Source: Streptomyces longispororuber (GTDB lineage Bacteria > Actinomycetota > Actinomycetes > Streptomycetales > Streptomycetaceae). From it: a stretch of 33,416 nt of DNA. This document shows positions 1-9,622 of the stretch, piece after piece. The stretch covers positions 1 through 33,416 of the forward strand of contig NZ_BNBT01000097.1 of the NCBI RefSeq assembly GCF_014656095.1, given 5' to 3'. Position 1 is the stretch's first letter. Every line of letters starts with the position of its first letter. The notes beneath the pieces were generated by a model. That model searched no databases. It was not told the origin of the DNA and saw only the letters and a program-made list of their open reading frames with translations. The translations under genes were made by a program, and so were the position numbers.

Positions 1-286
1 CGGGCCGCGGGGCGCCCGCGCCGGAGTGCGGCTGGACGGGCACGCCCTCGGGCACGGGGCGCGGGCGGTGGCCGCCGGGCCCGTCCGGGGCCGTCGACGA
101 CTGGGCGTGCTCGCTGCCCGCGTCCTGCTCGCCCGTGCGTGCCTGCGCGGGCAGGGCGTTCACCTCTCCGGCGCCGGGCGCCTCCGGCTCCGGGGTACGC
201 AGCAGCGCCCCGCGGGGGTCCGCGGGGGCGGGTGGCCGGGCCGCTGGTGCCTTACGGCCCTCGTAGGGGCTGAGGTGCTCCGTCAC
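1..286 (-). CDS. Hypothetical protein, N-terminal part, cut by the window start
   Basis: An open frame reads leftward from a GTG at 286-284 and leaves the window at base 1 without a stop, giving about 95 residues. The visible part begins (M)TEHLSPYEGRKAPAARP and is rich in Pro, Ala, Gly and Glu, as in a disordered N-terminal tail. No domain or membrane segment is visible. A purine-rich GGACGG stretch lies about 10-15 bases upstream of the GTG, a weak ribosome binding site. The methyltransferase gene ends 56 bases upstream on the same strand, so cotranscription is possible. I do not recognise the family; the informative part lies outside the window. The call rests on GC-biased third positions and an uninterrupted frame. 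Confidence 0.45.
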   Translation of the reverse strand, partial: MTEHLSPYEGRKAPAARPPAPADPRGALLRTPEPEAPGAGEVNALPAQARTGEQDAGSEHAQSSTAPDGPGGHRPRPVPEGVPVQPHSGAGAPRP

Positions 287-342
287 GCGTTTTGAATCCG
301 TCCGTCCGGGGCTGCGCGCCGCGCGCGCCGTCCAAGCGTTGC

Positions 343-1032
343 TCAGCCGCGCCGGCAGTGCAGGAATAGCTGGTGCTCGGGTGGTACGTAGGTGCTCGCC
401 GGGGCGTACGCGTACGACTCCTCGTGGGCGATGTCGAAACCGGCGTCCCGCACGACCTGCCGCAGTTCGTCCCGCAGGTAACCGGATACCCGGATCACGT
501 GCCCCAGGAACGGAATCGCCGCGTCGTCCAGGTCCGCCTCGACCATGGACAGCGCGAGCAGACCGCCGGGCCTGAGCAGTGACCGCAGCAGCCGAAGAGC
601 AGACGGTATCTCCTCCCGGGGCAGCATCAACAGCGCGAAGAAGCACGCGATCGCGTCGAACTGGCCCACAGCGCCCGGTCCTTCGCCGCTGACGCGCAGG
701 TCGGCGAGGTCGAGGCGGCGGAACTCGGCGGCCGGCGACGGCACGTTCACGCGCGCGAGGTCCAGCATTCCGGCTGACAGGTCGACGCCGAGCACGGTGT
801 GCCCCGCCTCGGTGAGCTGACGCGCGGTGGGCAGGCCCGTGCCGCAGCCCACGTCCAAGACCCGCGAGCCGGGCGGCAGTTCTCCGGCGAGCCGGCGGCC
901 CGCCGCGAGCTGGCCGTCCTTGTGCGGGAACGCGACGTCGTACGACGCGCCGATGGCGTCGAAGGCCTCCGCCTGGCCCGTGCGGTCGCGGCGGGCCGGC
1001 GCGTCGCTCCGCGCTGCGTAGTCCTCGCTCAC
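343..1032 (-). CDS. Class I SAM-dependent methyltransferase
   Basis: A 229-residue cytoplasmic protein with the Rossmann-fold SAM-binding motif I, VLDVGCGTG, at residues 58-66. The motif II acidic residue follows in LGVDLSAGML, which would contact the SAM ribose. The middle segment, FDAIACFFALLMLPREE followed by LRPGGLLALS, matches motifs IV-VI of the Methyltransf_11/25 type. The substrate cannot be told from sequence. The start is a GTG at 1032 with GAGGAG about ten bases upstream. The C-terminus (YVPPEHQLFLHCRRG) is complete. It stands alone, about 116 bases downstream of the DUF402 gene on the same strand. Family assignment is firm; the reaction is unknown. Confidence 0.88.
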   Translation of the reverse strand: MSEDYAARSDAPARRDRTGQAEAFDAIGASYDVAFPHKDGQLAAGRRLAGELPPGSRVLDVGCGTGLPTARQLTEAGHTVLGVDLSAGMLDLARVNVPSPAAEFRRLDLADLRVSGEGPGAVGQFDAIACFFALLMLPREEIPSALRLLRSLLRPGGLLALSMVEADLDDAAIPFLGHVIRVSGYLRDELRQVVRDAGFDIAHEESYAYAPASTYVPPEHQLFLHCRRG

Positions 1033-1148
1033 GTTCAGCCGCTCCTCGATGACATCCTGTCAGACCGCTCGGGGGCACCAAGAGTTGCTGCTGTGCGCCC
1101 TTGCGGAGGACGATCCTACGTTTGCACCACGGGGGCGCATCAAGGGTC

Positions 1149-1832
1149 TCATGACGACACATGCGCGGGCGTACGGTCCCAGTCACCCGGCAGGGCGGGA
1201 ACCCGCCACGCCGGGTCCGGGCGCCAGTCCTCCCAGCCGTCCGCGAAGGGGCTGGCCCACGCCTCGACGGCCGCCACCGCCGCGCTCCCCGCCCGGCGCA
1301 CCGCGTCCGCCTGCGCGGCGTCCATCAGGCCCGCGCGCCGGGCCTGCGCGAACTCGTCCTCGTCGTGCCAGCGCCAGGTGCCGTCCGGGCGTACGGAGAT
1401 GTCGAGGAAATGGTCCTCGGAGTCGACGCCCCCGGCCCAGCGGACGCGGGGCTCCTCCAGGTTCACGTACCAGTTCTTGAAGCGCCAGCCCGGTTCCCAG
1501 AACAGCCACACCGACCAGGGCTCGCCGGGGCGGGCCAGCTTCAGGACGCCGGTGCCGAACCAGTGGTCGCGGCGGGTGGTGCGCGGCTTGGTGTACCGGG
1601 TGGCGAGGGGTTCCGCGTGCACGGAGGTGCCGTCGGCGAGCACCGGCTTCACGCACTCCGTGCCCGGGGCCAGCCAGACCGCGAGCAGGTCCTCGGTGTC
1701 CCGCACGACGGTGACGGGGCGGCAGATGTGGATGCCGTCGCCGCCGTTGGCGCGGTAGCGCCAGAGGATGGGTGTCCCCGGCGCCCAGCGCCGGGCGTCC
1801 GCCTGAGCCGTGGTTCCGTCGTGGTCTGTCAT
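1149..1832 (-). CDS. DUF402 (FomD-like barrel) domain protein
   Basis: A 227-residue protein of the DUF402 family. The family's characteristic stretch runs from about residue 90 to 165: GVLKLARPGEPWSVWLFW, then KNWYVNLEEP, then DHFLDISVRPDGTWRWHDEDEF, where conserved Asp, Glu and aromatic residues line the barrel. The founding member FomD hydrolyses a cytidylylated phosphonate in fosfomycin synthesis, and other members act on nucleotide or phosphate esters. Here the substrate is unknown and no phosphonate genes are nearby. A TAGTAT hexamer ends six bases before the ATG, so the mRNA is probably leaderless. The gene is monocistronic, with the fumC terminator repeat upstream. Confidence 0.85.
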   Translation of the reverse strand: MTDHDGTTAQADARRWAPGTPILWRYRANGGDGIHICRPVTVVRDTEDLLAVWLAPGTECVKPVLADGTSVHAEPLATRYTKPRTTRRDHWFGTGVLKLARPGEPWSVWLFWEPGWRFKNWYVNLEEPRVRWAGGVDSEDHFLDISVRPDGTWRWHDEDEFAQARRAGLMDAAQADAVRRAGSAAVAAVEAWASPFADGWEDWRPDPAWRVPALPGDWDRTPAHVSS

Positions 1833-1838
1833 GAACAG

Positions 1839-1844
1839 ATACTA
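1839..1844 (-). promoter_or_regulatory. -10 element of a probable leaderless promoter for the DUF402 gene
   Basis: TAGTAT on the minus strand ends six bases before the ATG at 1832, placing transcription start at or next to the A of the start codon. No Shine-Dalgarno sequence is present, consistent with leaderless initiation, which is common in Streptomyces. The -35 region is weak. Confidence 0.4.
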
Positions 1845-1898
1845 GGGCGCGCGCCCGGGACCCTGCCGGGAGCTCCCCAACCCCACCCCTTCCCGAAA

Positions 1899-1918
1899 CC
1901 AGGGGCTGCCGCCCCTGG
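1899..1918. repeat. Small GC hairpin in an intergenic repeat
   Basis: CCAGGGGC, a 4-base TGCC loop, then GCCCCTGG: an 8-bp perfect stem. It sits about 25 bases from the larger palindrome at 1944-1999, with a T5 run (1926-1930) between them. The combination resembles composite repeats found between many Streptomyces genes. Confidence 0.5.
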
Positions 1919-1943
1919 ACCCCGCTTTTTCGGCGCTCCGCGC

Positions 1944-1999
1944 CTCGTCCTCAATCGCCGGACGGGCTATTTCCAGCCCGTCCGGCGATTGAGGACGAG
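1944..1999 (-). terminator. 25-bp perfect inverted repeat downstream of fumC
   Basis: Bases 1944-1968 are the exact reverse complement of 1975-1999, with a 6-base ATTTCC loop. The hairpin begins 30 bases after the fumC stop codon, so it is well placed as its terminator. It contains the motif CGCCGGACGGGCT, and a near-identical half copy occurs at 16340-16364. It may therefore belong to a dispersed palindromic repeat family that doubles as a terminator. Confidence 0.75.
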
Positions 2000-2028
2000 C
2001 GCGCCAGCGCGATATGACCGCGCGGGGC

Positions 2029-3441
2029 CTACGGCCTGGTCATGCGCAGCACGTCCAGGGCCTCGTCGAGCTGCTCCAGGGTGAGCGCCCCGCGCTCGAC
2101 GTACCCGCCCTCCAGCACCACCTCCCGAATCGTCCGCCGCTCCGCCAGCGAACGCTTCGCGACCTTCGCCGCCTCCTCGTACCCGATGTACTTGTTCAGC
2201 GGCGTGACCACGGAGGGCGACGACTCGGCGTACTCGCGCGCCCGCTCCCGGTGGGCGACCACCCCGTCCACCGTCCGGTCGGCCAGCAGCCGCGCCGCGT
2301 TGGCGAGCAGCCGCACCGACTCCAGGACGTTCTTCGCGATGACCGGCAGCATCACGTTCAGCTCGAAGTTGCCCGCGGCCCCGGCGGCCGCGACCGTCGC
2401 GTCGTTGCCCGTGACCTGCGCGGCCACCATCAGCACGGCCTCGGGGATCACCGGGTTGACCTTGCCGGGCATGATCGAGGAGCCGGGCTGGAGGTCGGGC
2501 AGGCTGATCTCGGCGAGGCCGGTGCGCGGCCCGGACGCCATCCAGCGCAGATCGTTGGCGATCTTCGTGAGGCCGACGGCGACCGTGCGGAGCTGGCCGC
2601 TGGTCTCGACGATGCCGTCCCGGGCGCCCTGCGCCTCGAAGTGGTTGCGCGCCTCCGTCAGCGGCAGCCCCGTCGCCCGCGCGACCTCGGCGATCACGGC
2701 CGCGGAGAAGCCGGGCGGCGTGTTGATGCCGGTGCCGACGGCGGTCCCGCCGAGCGGCAGTTCGGCCAGGCGCGGCAGGGACGCCCGCAGCCGCTCCACG
2801 CCGTAGCGCACCTGCGCCGCGTACCCGCCGAACTCCTGCCCGAGGGTGACGGGCGTCGCGTCCATCAGGTGCGTACGCCCGGACTTCACGACGTCGGCGA
2901 ACTCCTCGGCCTTGCGCTCCAGGGCGGCGGCCAGGTGCTCCAGGGCCGGCACGAGGTCGCCGGTGACGGCGGCCGTGGCGGCGATGTGGATCGACGAGGG
3001 GAAGACGTCGTTGGACGACTGCGAGGCGTTGACGTGGTCGTTCGGGTGCACGTCGCGGCCGAGCCGCTCGGTGGCGAGCGTGGCGAGGACCTCGTTCGTG
3101 TTCATGTTGGACGACGTGCCGGAGCCGGTCTGGAAGACGTCCACCGGGAAGTGGTCGTCCCAGCGCCCCTCGGCGACCTCGCGGGCCGCGTCGGCGATCG
3201 CGTCGGCGACGTCCCTGTCGAGCACGCCGAGCTCCGCGTTCACCTTCGCCGCGGCCGCCTTGATCTGCGCCAGCGCGGCGATGTGCGCGCGCTCGATGCG
3301 CTGCCCCGAGATCGGGAAGTTCTCCACGGCGCGCTGCGTCTGGGCCCGCCACTTGGCGCCCGCGGGCACCCGCACCTCGCCCATGGAGTCGTGCTCGATC
3401 CGGTACTCGCCGCTGTCCTTGCCGTCCGTGCCGCCGCTCAT
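2029..3441 (-). CDS. fumC: Class II fumarate hydratase (iron-independent)
   Basis: A 470-residue cytoplasmic homotetrameric enzyme that interconverts fumarate and L-malate in the TCA cycle without an Fe-S cluster. The signature loop GSSIMPGKVNP (residues 320-330) carries the catalytic serine. GRTHLMDATP around His191 and the GSGTSSNMNTNEV stretch (107-119) form the rest of the active site. The length is normal for FumC. The ATG at 3441 has GAAGGAC about nine bases upstream. It runs divergently from the secreted lipase gene, with a perfect 25-bp hairpin behind it. A second, unrelated class I fumarase lies 1.7 kb away, so this locus encodes both an Fe-S-free and an Fe-S version of the same step. 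Confidence 0.97.
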   Translation of the reverse strand: MSGGTDGKDSGEYRIEHDSMGEVRVPAGAKWRAQTQRAVENFPISGQRIERAHIAALAQIKAAAAKVNAELGVLDRDVADAIADAAREVAEGRWDDHFPVDVFQTGSGTSSNMNTNEVLATLATERLGRDVHPNDHVNASQSSNDVFPSSIHIAATAAVTGDLVPALEHLAAALERKAEEFADVVKSGRTHLMDATPVTLGQEFGGYAAQVRYGVERLRASLPRLAELPLGGTAVGTGINTPPGFSAAVIAEVARATGLPLTEARNHFEAQGARDGIVETSGQLRTVAVGLTKIANDLRWMASGPRTGLAEISLPDLQPGSSIMPGKVNPVIPEAVLMVAAQVTGNDATVAAAGAAGNFELNVMLPVIAKNVLESVRLLANAARLLADRTVDGVVAHRERAREYAESSPSVVTPLNKYIGYEEAAKVAKRSLAERRTIREVVLEGGYVERGALTLEQLDEALDVLRMTRP

Positions 3442-3527
3442 GTTCCGACTGTCCTTCCGCTGTGTGGTGCGCGCAACTGCCTCGAAAAAGTGAGCCCTTG
3501 TGGTGTGCGGACTATTCCCAAGACCGC

Positions 3528-3539
3528 TACTGGCCAGTA
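3528..3539. promoter_or_regulatory. Perfect 12-bp palindrome upstream of the secreted lipase gene
   Basis: TACTGGCCAGTA is fully self-complementary and lies 35 bases before the lipase ATG at 3574, where an operator for a dimeric repressor or activator would sit. It lies about 90 bases upstream of fumC on the other strand, so it could affect either gene. The cognate regulator is unknown. Confidence 0.45.
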
Positions 3540-3573
3540 AAAACCCTGGGTGACTCGAATCCGGGGAGGCGCA

Positions 3574-5127
3574 ATGAAGCGCACGACACGCGTGCGGCAC
3601 CACGGCAGGGGCCGGCTGCGCGCCACGGCCACCACCGCCACGGCCCTCGCGGCCCTGCTCGGCGGCGCCGTGGCGGCGGGACCCGCCCACGCCGCACCCA
3701 CCCAACCGAGGAACCCCGCCACGAACGCCGTACCGCTCCCGCCGGAGCTGGAGGAGATCCGCGCCGCCGAGGCGCGGAAGCTGTACGGCGACCCGGCCGA
3801 GCGGCCGCTCGCCGAGCGGAAGACCGGGCTGATCTCGCTCGGCGACAGCGAGATCAGCGGCGAGGGCGTCGGCCGCTACGAGCCCGGCACGGACGGCCCC
3901 GACAACTGGTGCCACCGCTCGCCGGACGCCGCGATCCACCGCACCGGCATCCCCGCCGACGTGACGTACAACGTCGCCTGCTCCGGGGCGCGGACCGTCA
4001 ACATCCGCATCGGCGGCGAGAAGCAGTACGCCGACGAGCTGGTGCAGAGCGACAACCTCGCGATCAAGGCCCGCAACACCAGGATCAAGGCGATCATGCT
4101 GGTCGTCGGCGCCAACGACGACCTCCAGTTCTCGCCCGTGATGACCGACTGCGTGACCCGCTACCTCACCCTCCAGGGCCCCTGCGAGCCGAAGTACGCG
4201 CCGGGCTGGCAGGCCCGCGTGGACGCGCTCGTGCCCAAGGTCGAACAGACGATCCGGGACCTGCGCACCGTCATGGGCCAGGCCGGGTACTCCGGCACGG
4301 ACTACAAGCTGGTCGTCATGGGCTACCCCAGCCCGATCGGCCCCGACTTCCGCGACAACCCGGACTTCCCGGGCAAGCTCGCCTGCGGCGGCACCGGCTA
4401 CGACTCCGACACCCGCTGGGGCCGCAACGTCGCCGTGCCCGCCTTCGAGCGCGGCATGCGCACGGCCGCGCGCAACGCCGGCGCGGCCTACCTCGACAAC
4501 TCCCGCCTCTTCCACGGCCACGAGGTCTGCATGGAGGACACCTGGGCGCGCGGCCTGTACGTCGAGCTGTCCAACCCGTTCCCGCCGGACGCGAACTCCG
4601 TGCGCCAGTCCTTCCACCCCAACGCCCGCGGCCACGCCGCCTTCGCGTCCTGCCTGACCCAGCTCTACCGCTCCGGCTGGGACGAGGCCGGGTGCGCCGA
4701 CCCGGCGAGCACCGGCACCCCGGCGCTCCACAAGGGCGGCTGGGACGACGCCTTCCGGCCCCTGCGCAACGAGGCCACCGGCACCTGCCTCGACGCCGAC
4801 GCCTCCGAGACCCGCAACGGCACCGCCGTGCGCGGCTGGGACTGCACCGGCAACCGCAACCAGACCTGGTGGTACGACACCGACCGGCAGTCCCTGCACA
4901 CCGGCCTGACGCACGACCGCTGCGTGGACGTACCCGGGGGCGCCTCCGAGGAAGGCACCGCCGTGACCCTGTGGAACTGCCACGGCGGCGCCAACCAGAA
5001 GTTCGTCCGCCAGTCCGGCACCCTGCGCCCCGCCGCGGACACCGGGCTCTGCCTGACCCTGTCGGGGCCGAAGGAGCCGCTGCGGCTCCAGAAGTGCGCG
5101 GGGGCGGCGAACCAGCGCTTCGCGTAG
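3574..5127 (+). CDS. Secreted SGNH/GDSL lipase-esterase with C-terminal ricin-type lectin domain
   Basis: A 517-residue exported hydrolase. A twin-basic N-terminus, a hydrophobic stretch and the AHA|AP site (residues 38-42) form a signal peptide. The SGNH hydrolase domain (about 84-375) shows block I LGDSEISGEG with catalytic Ser92, the CSGA stretch near residue 138, block III GAND (179-182) and block V SFHPN with catalytic His348. Paired cysteines suit an extracellular protein. Residues about 385-517 form a ricin B beta-trefoil with QxW-like repeats NQTWW, NQKFV and NQRFA, which usually binds polysaccharide. The chosen ATG has GGGGAGG 4-5 bases upstream; an in-frame start at 3550 is less likely. 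It is transcribed alone; the exact ester substrate is not predictable. Confidence 0.92.
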   Translation: MKRTTRVRHHGRGRLRATATTATALAALLGGAVAAGPAHAAPTQPRNPATNAVPLPPELEEIRAAEARKLYGDPAERPLAERKTGLISLGDSEISGEGVGRYEPGTDGPDNWCHRSPDAAIHRTGIPADVTYNVACSGARTVNIRIGGEKQYADELVQSDNLAIKARNTRIKAIMLVVGANDDLQFSPVMTDCVTRYLTLQGPCEPKYAPGWQARVDALVPKVEQTIRDLRTVMGQAGYSGTDYKLVVMGYPSPIGPDFRDNPDFPGKLACGGTGYDSDTRWGRNVAVPAFERGMRTAARNAGAAYLDNSRLFHGHEVCMEDTWARGLYVELSNPFPPDANSVRQSFHPNARGHAAFASCLTQLYRSGWDEAGCADPASTGTPALHKGGWDDAFRPLRNEATGTCLDADASETRNGTAVRGWDCTGNRNQTWWYDTDRQSLHTGLTHDRCVDVPGGASEEGTAVTLWNCHGGANQKFVRQSGTLRPAADTGLCLTLSGPKEPLRLQKCAGAANQRFA

Positions 5128-5136
5128 CCGGTCCGC

Positions 5137-5164
5137 GCCCCTGGTGACCCGTCGCGCCAGGGGC
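5137..5164. terminator. Bidirectional terminator hairpin between convergent genes
   Basis: GCCCCTGG (5137-5144) and CCAGGGGC (5157-5164) form an 8-bp stem around a 12-base loop. It fills the 38-base gap between the lipase stop and the class I fumarase stop and could serve both convergent transcripts. Confidence 0.6.
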
Positions 5165-5165
5165 A

Positions 5166-6830
<1,665 letters not shown>

Positions 6831-6919
6831 GACGCCCAATTCCTCACTCGGCAGACAGCGGCGCGGCCTCCATTGGCGGCGCCGGTCCAGCGTAGAACCC
6901 TCCGGGAGCGCGTCGGCTG

Positions 6920-6938
6920 TGAGGTAAGGCTCAGTTGC
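6920..6938. promoter_or_regulatory. Iron-box-like site (DmdR1/IdeR type) upstream of the Fe-S fumarase
   Basis: TGAGGTAAGGCTCAGTTGC matches 13 of 19 positions of the IdeR/DmdR1 operator as I recall it (TTAGGTTAGGCTCACCTAA), including the whole central AGGCTCA. It lies about 90 bases upstream of the fumarase ATG, just upstream of a possible -10 (TACGCT, minus strand, 6894-6889). The right half is poor, so binding is uncertain. Confidence 0.4.
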
Positions 6939-7071
6939 GCGGGGCGGGGCGGCGGGCGGTGCGCGGGCCGGACGCGGGGGAGCTCCAGGCCGGTCGAGGG
7001 CGGTCTCCAGGCGCAGCCGGGCGCGCGCCCGCGGGCCGATCCGCACACGCCGGCTACGCGCGAGGGGTAGT

Positions 7072-7085
7072 CGCGATCTATCGCG
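7072..7085. promoter_or_regulatory. Palindrome CGCGAT-CT-ATCGCG upstream of the DUF1707 gene
   Basis: Two perfect 6-base arms separated by CT, ending 19 bases before the GTG start at 7105. A TACGCT (7092-7097) that could be a leaderless -10 lies between it and the gene. The site would overlap the -35 region, a typical repressor position. Confidence 0.4.
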
Positions 7086-7104
7086 TCTGGGTACGCTGCG
7101 GTGC

Positions 7105-7773
7105 GTGGACCTACAGAAGCGTTCCCCAGCACCGTCCGCCGCGGCGCCCCCGCGCCTGCGGGCCTCGGACGCCGACCGCGACCGCGCCGCGGAGATCCTC
7201 ACGGAGGGGCTCGCCACGGGCCGCCTCGATCCGCAGGAGCACACGGAGCGGCTCGACGGGGTCTACCGCGCCAAGACGCTCGCCGAGATCGAGCCGTACG
7301 TGGCGGACCTGCCCGCCCCGGGCGCGAAGCCGCCCGGCCCGGGCCCGGCCCCGGACGGCCCGGCGCCCGGGGCCGTCCCCGAGGCCGCCGGCCGGACGCT
7401 GTACGCCGTCCTGGGCGACACCGCCCGCAGGGGCCGCTGGCGCCCGGCCCGCCGCACGCACGCGTACGCCCTCTTCGGTGACGTCGTCGTCGACCTCAGC
7501 GAGGCGGAATTCGAGCACCGGCAGATCCTCGTCAGGGGCGTCGCGCTCTTCGGCGAGGTGCGCGTCCGCGTGCCGGAGAACGTCTCCCTGCGCGGCCACG
7601 GCACCGCCGTCCTCGGCACCTTCGATGTGGACACCCTCGAATCGGCCGAGCGCGACGCCCCCGTGGTGTTCGTGTCGGGCATGGCGGTCTGCGGCTCCGT
7701 CACGGCGCGCCCGAAGCGTGGCAAACGCATCCGTGACCTGCGCGCCCGCCTCCGCAGGCGGCTGGAGGGCTGA
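7105..7773 (+). CDS. DUF1707 (SHOCT-like) domain protein with C-terminal LiaF-like region
   Basis: A 222-residue protein with no obvious signal peptide. Residues about 18-70, LRASDADRDRAAEILTEGLATGRLD followed by EHTERLDGVYRAKTLAEIEPYVADLP, are the DUF1707 domain. A Pro/Gly-rich linker (about 72-95) follows. The remainder (ALFGDVVVDLSEAEFE, VRVRVPENVSLRGHG, VFVSGMAVCGSV) is a repetitive beta region like that of LiaF/DUF2154 cell-envelope stress proteins. The function is unknown in Streptomyces. The GTG at 7105 has no good ribosome binding site; a TACGCT seven bases upstream suggests a leaderless mRNA. It is divergent from the class I fumarase and followed 180 bases later by the WhiB-like gene. 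Confidence 0.85.
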   Translation: MDLQKRSPAPSAAAPPRLRASDADRDRAAEILTEGLATGRLDPQEHTERLDGVYRAKTLAEIEPYVADLPAPGAKPPGPGPAPDGPAPGAVPEAAGRTLYAVLGDTARRGRWRPARRTHAYALFGDVVVDLSEAEFEHRQILVRGVALFGEVRVRVPENVSLRGHGTAVLGTFDVDTLESAERDAPVVFVSGMAVCGSVTARPKRGKRIRDLRARLRRRLEG

Positions 7774-7953
7774 CCGCGCCCCGGGGTGCCGGCGCGGCCC
7801 GCGGTTCCCGGGTGGCGACACGTTTCGGCCAGCGGCCCGGGGTATCAGGAACCGGAACTTCCGTGCATGGGGACTCAGTGCATAGGCCCGCACACAGCGG
7901 GTAGAGCTTGGTGCATCGTCTCTCGCTCGCGAAGCCGTCGTCAGGAGTAGACC

Positions 7954-8370
7954 GTGCTGCAACCGACGCATCAGTCCCTGCAGGTCGCCGCCCCGGCCGA
8001 GGGGGCGTCCCCGGTCCGTGCGCAGCCGGGCGCCTGGGGAAGGGTGCCAGTGCGCGAGCGGGACCAGGACAACCCGTGGCACACGGACGCCGTCTGCCGC
8101 CGGGACGAGGCCGGTCTGTTCTTCGCTCCCTCCAAGGAGCCCACCGCCGCCCGCCTCTCCCGCGAGGAGGCCGCGAAGCGGGTCTGCGCGCGCTGCCCGG
8201 TGATGGTCGAGTGCCGCGAGCACGCCCTGCTGCAGCCCGAGCCGTACGGCGTGTGGGGCGGCCTGACCGCGGCCGAGCGCCGCGTGGTCCTCGCCCGGCG
8301 CCGCCGCCGCGACCTGGAGCTGAAGAAGGCGGCCCGCGCGGCGGCGGGCCCGGTCGCCGCCGCGGGCTAG
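7954..8370 (+). CDS. wblI: WhiB-like [4Fe-4S] transcription factor, likely WblI
   Basis: A 138-residue member of the actinobacterial WhiB family. The four cluster ligands are Cys48 (DAVCRRDEAGLFF), Cys78, Cys81 and Cys87 (CARCPVMVEC). The GVWGG beta-turn is at 99-103, and a basic tail with RRRRRD contacts DNA. Wbl proteins bind the principal sigma factor region 4 and sense redox or nitric oxide. The symbol rests on position: in S. coelicolor the wbl gene beside fumB and glpX is, as I recall, wblI. The GTG start has AGGAG six bases upstream. The 180-base upstream region holds three GTGCAT copies. A strong hairpin separates it from glpX. Confidence 0.88.
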   Translation: MLQPTHQSLQVAAPAEGASPVRAQPGAWGRVPVRERDQDNPWHTDAVCRRDEAGLFFAPSKEPTAARLSREEAAKRVCARCPVMVECREHALLQPEPYGVWGGLTAAERRVVLARRRRRDLELKKAARAAAGPVAAAG

Positions 8371-8515
8371 GGCCGCCCGGCCACGGACCACGGCGGCCAT
8401 CGCCTCCGCCGCGGACCACACGCAGCACGCGGTACCCGTACGACCGTTACGTACGACCCATACGCAAGACGCAGACGTACGGCGCACACGACGCACACGA
8501 CGCACATGTACGACA

Positions 8516-8547
8516 ACGGGGGCGCTCCCCGCACGGAGCGCCCCCGT
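8516..8547. terminator. Bidirectional terminator between the wbl gene and glpX
   Basis: A 13-bp perfect stem (8516-8528 with 8535-8547, core GGGGGCGCTCC/GGAGCGCCCCC) around a 6-base loop, between two convergent genes. Short direct repeats of ACGACGCACA-type sequence lie just before it (about 8485-8511). Confidence 0.8.
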
Positions 8548-8587
8548 CGTCGTGTGCGGGCCGGGGCCCGGGGCCCGAGGCCCCTGG

Positions 8588-9622
8588 CTACTTGGCCCGG
8601 TCGAAGTCGATGGCGCTGTACGCGCGCAGCTTCGCGAGCCGGTGGTCGGAGTCGATCTTCCGGATGGTGCCGGACTTGGACCGCATGACCAGGGACGACG
8701 TCGAGGCGGTCTCGGCGCCGTAGCGCACGCCGCGCAGCAGTTCGCCGTCGGTGATGCCGGTAGCGACGAAGAACACGTTGTCGCCGCTGACCAGGTCGTC
8801 CGTGACGAGCGTCCGGTCCAGGTCGTGGCCCGCGTCGAGCGCGCGCTGCCGCTCCTCGTCGTCCTTGGGCCACAGCTTGCCCTGGATGACACCGCCCAGG
8901 CACTTGATGGCGCAGGCGCTGATGATGCCCTCCGGCGTGCCGCCGATGCCCATGAGGAGGTCGACGCCGGTGCCCTCGCGCACGGCCATGATGGAGCCGG
9001 CCACGTCGCCGTCCGAGATGAACTTGATGCGCGCGCCGGTCTCGCGGATCTCCTTGACGACGCCCTCGTGGCGCGGCCGGTCCAGGATGACGACCGTCAC
9101 GTCCTCGGGGGAGGACTTCTTCGCCTTGGCGACGCGGCGGATGTTCACCGACACCGGGGCGTCGATGTCCACGAAGTCGGCGGCCTCGGGGCCGGTGACC
9201 AGCTTGTCCATGTAGAAGACGGCGGACGGGTCGAACATGGCGCCGCGGTCGGCGGCCGCGAGGACGGCGATCGCGTTCGGCATGCCCTTGGCGGTGAGCG
9301 TGGTGCCGTCGATCGGGTCGACGGCGATGTCGACCTCGGCGCCGGTGCCGTCGCCGATCCGCTCCCCGTTGAAGAGCATCGGCGCCTCGTCCTTCTCGCC
9401 CTCGCCGATGACGACGACACCGTTCATCGACACGGTGTGGACGAGGGTCCGCATGGCGCGGACGGCGGCGCCGTCGGCCCCGTTCTTGTCCCCGCGGCCG
9501 ACCCAGCGGCCCGCGGCCATGGCGGCGGCCTCGGTGACCCGGACCAGCTCCAGGGCGAGGTTGCGGTCGGGGGCCTCGGGGGAGACCTCCAACTCGGACG
9601 GCAGGTGGTGATGCTCGGTCAT
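8588..9622 (-). CDS. glpX: Class II fructose-1,6-bisphosphatase
   Basis: A 344-residue metal-dependent phosphatase that converts fructose-1,6-bisphosphate to fructose-6-phosphate in gluconeogenesis. Family motifs are GEGEKDEAP (73-81) and VDPIDGTT (101-108), whose acidic residues bind the metal ions, followed by GAMFDPSAVFYMDKL and the C-terminal region with MGIGGTPEG. Its length is typical of actinobacterial GlpX, which is often the only FBPase. The ATG at 9622 has AAAGGTG seven bases upstream. It is divergent from the DUF4245 gene. Streptomyces grows on many gluconeogenic substrates, and the gene sits near the two fumarases, although it does not form an operon with them. Confidence 0.96.
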   Translation of the reverse strand: MTEHHHLPSELEVSPEAPDRNLALELVRVTEAAAMAAGRWVGRGDKNGADGAAVRAMRTLVHTVSMNGVVVIGEGEKDEAPMLFNGERIGDGTGAEVDIAVDPIDGTTLTAKGMPNAIAVLAAADRGAMFDPSAVFYMDKLVTGPEAADFVDIDAPVSVNIRRVAKAKKSSPEDVTVVILDRPRHEGVVKEIRETGARIKFISDGDVAGSIMAVREGTGVDLLMGIGGTPEGIISACAIKCLGGVIQGKLWPKDDEERQRALDAGHDLDRTLVTDDLVSGDNVFFVATGITDGELLRGVRYGAETASTSSLVMRSKSGTIRKIDSDHRLAKLRAYSAIDFDRAK

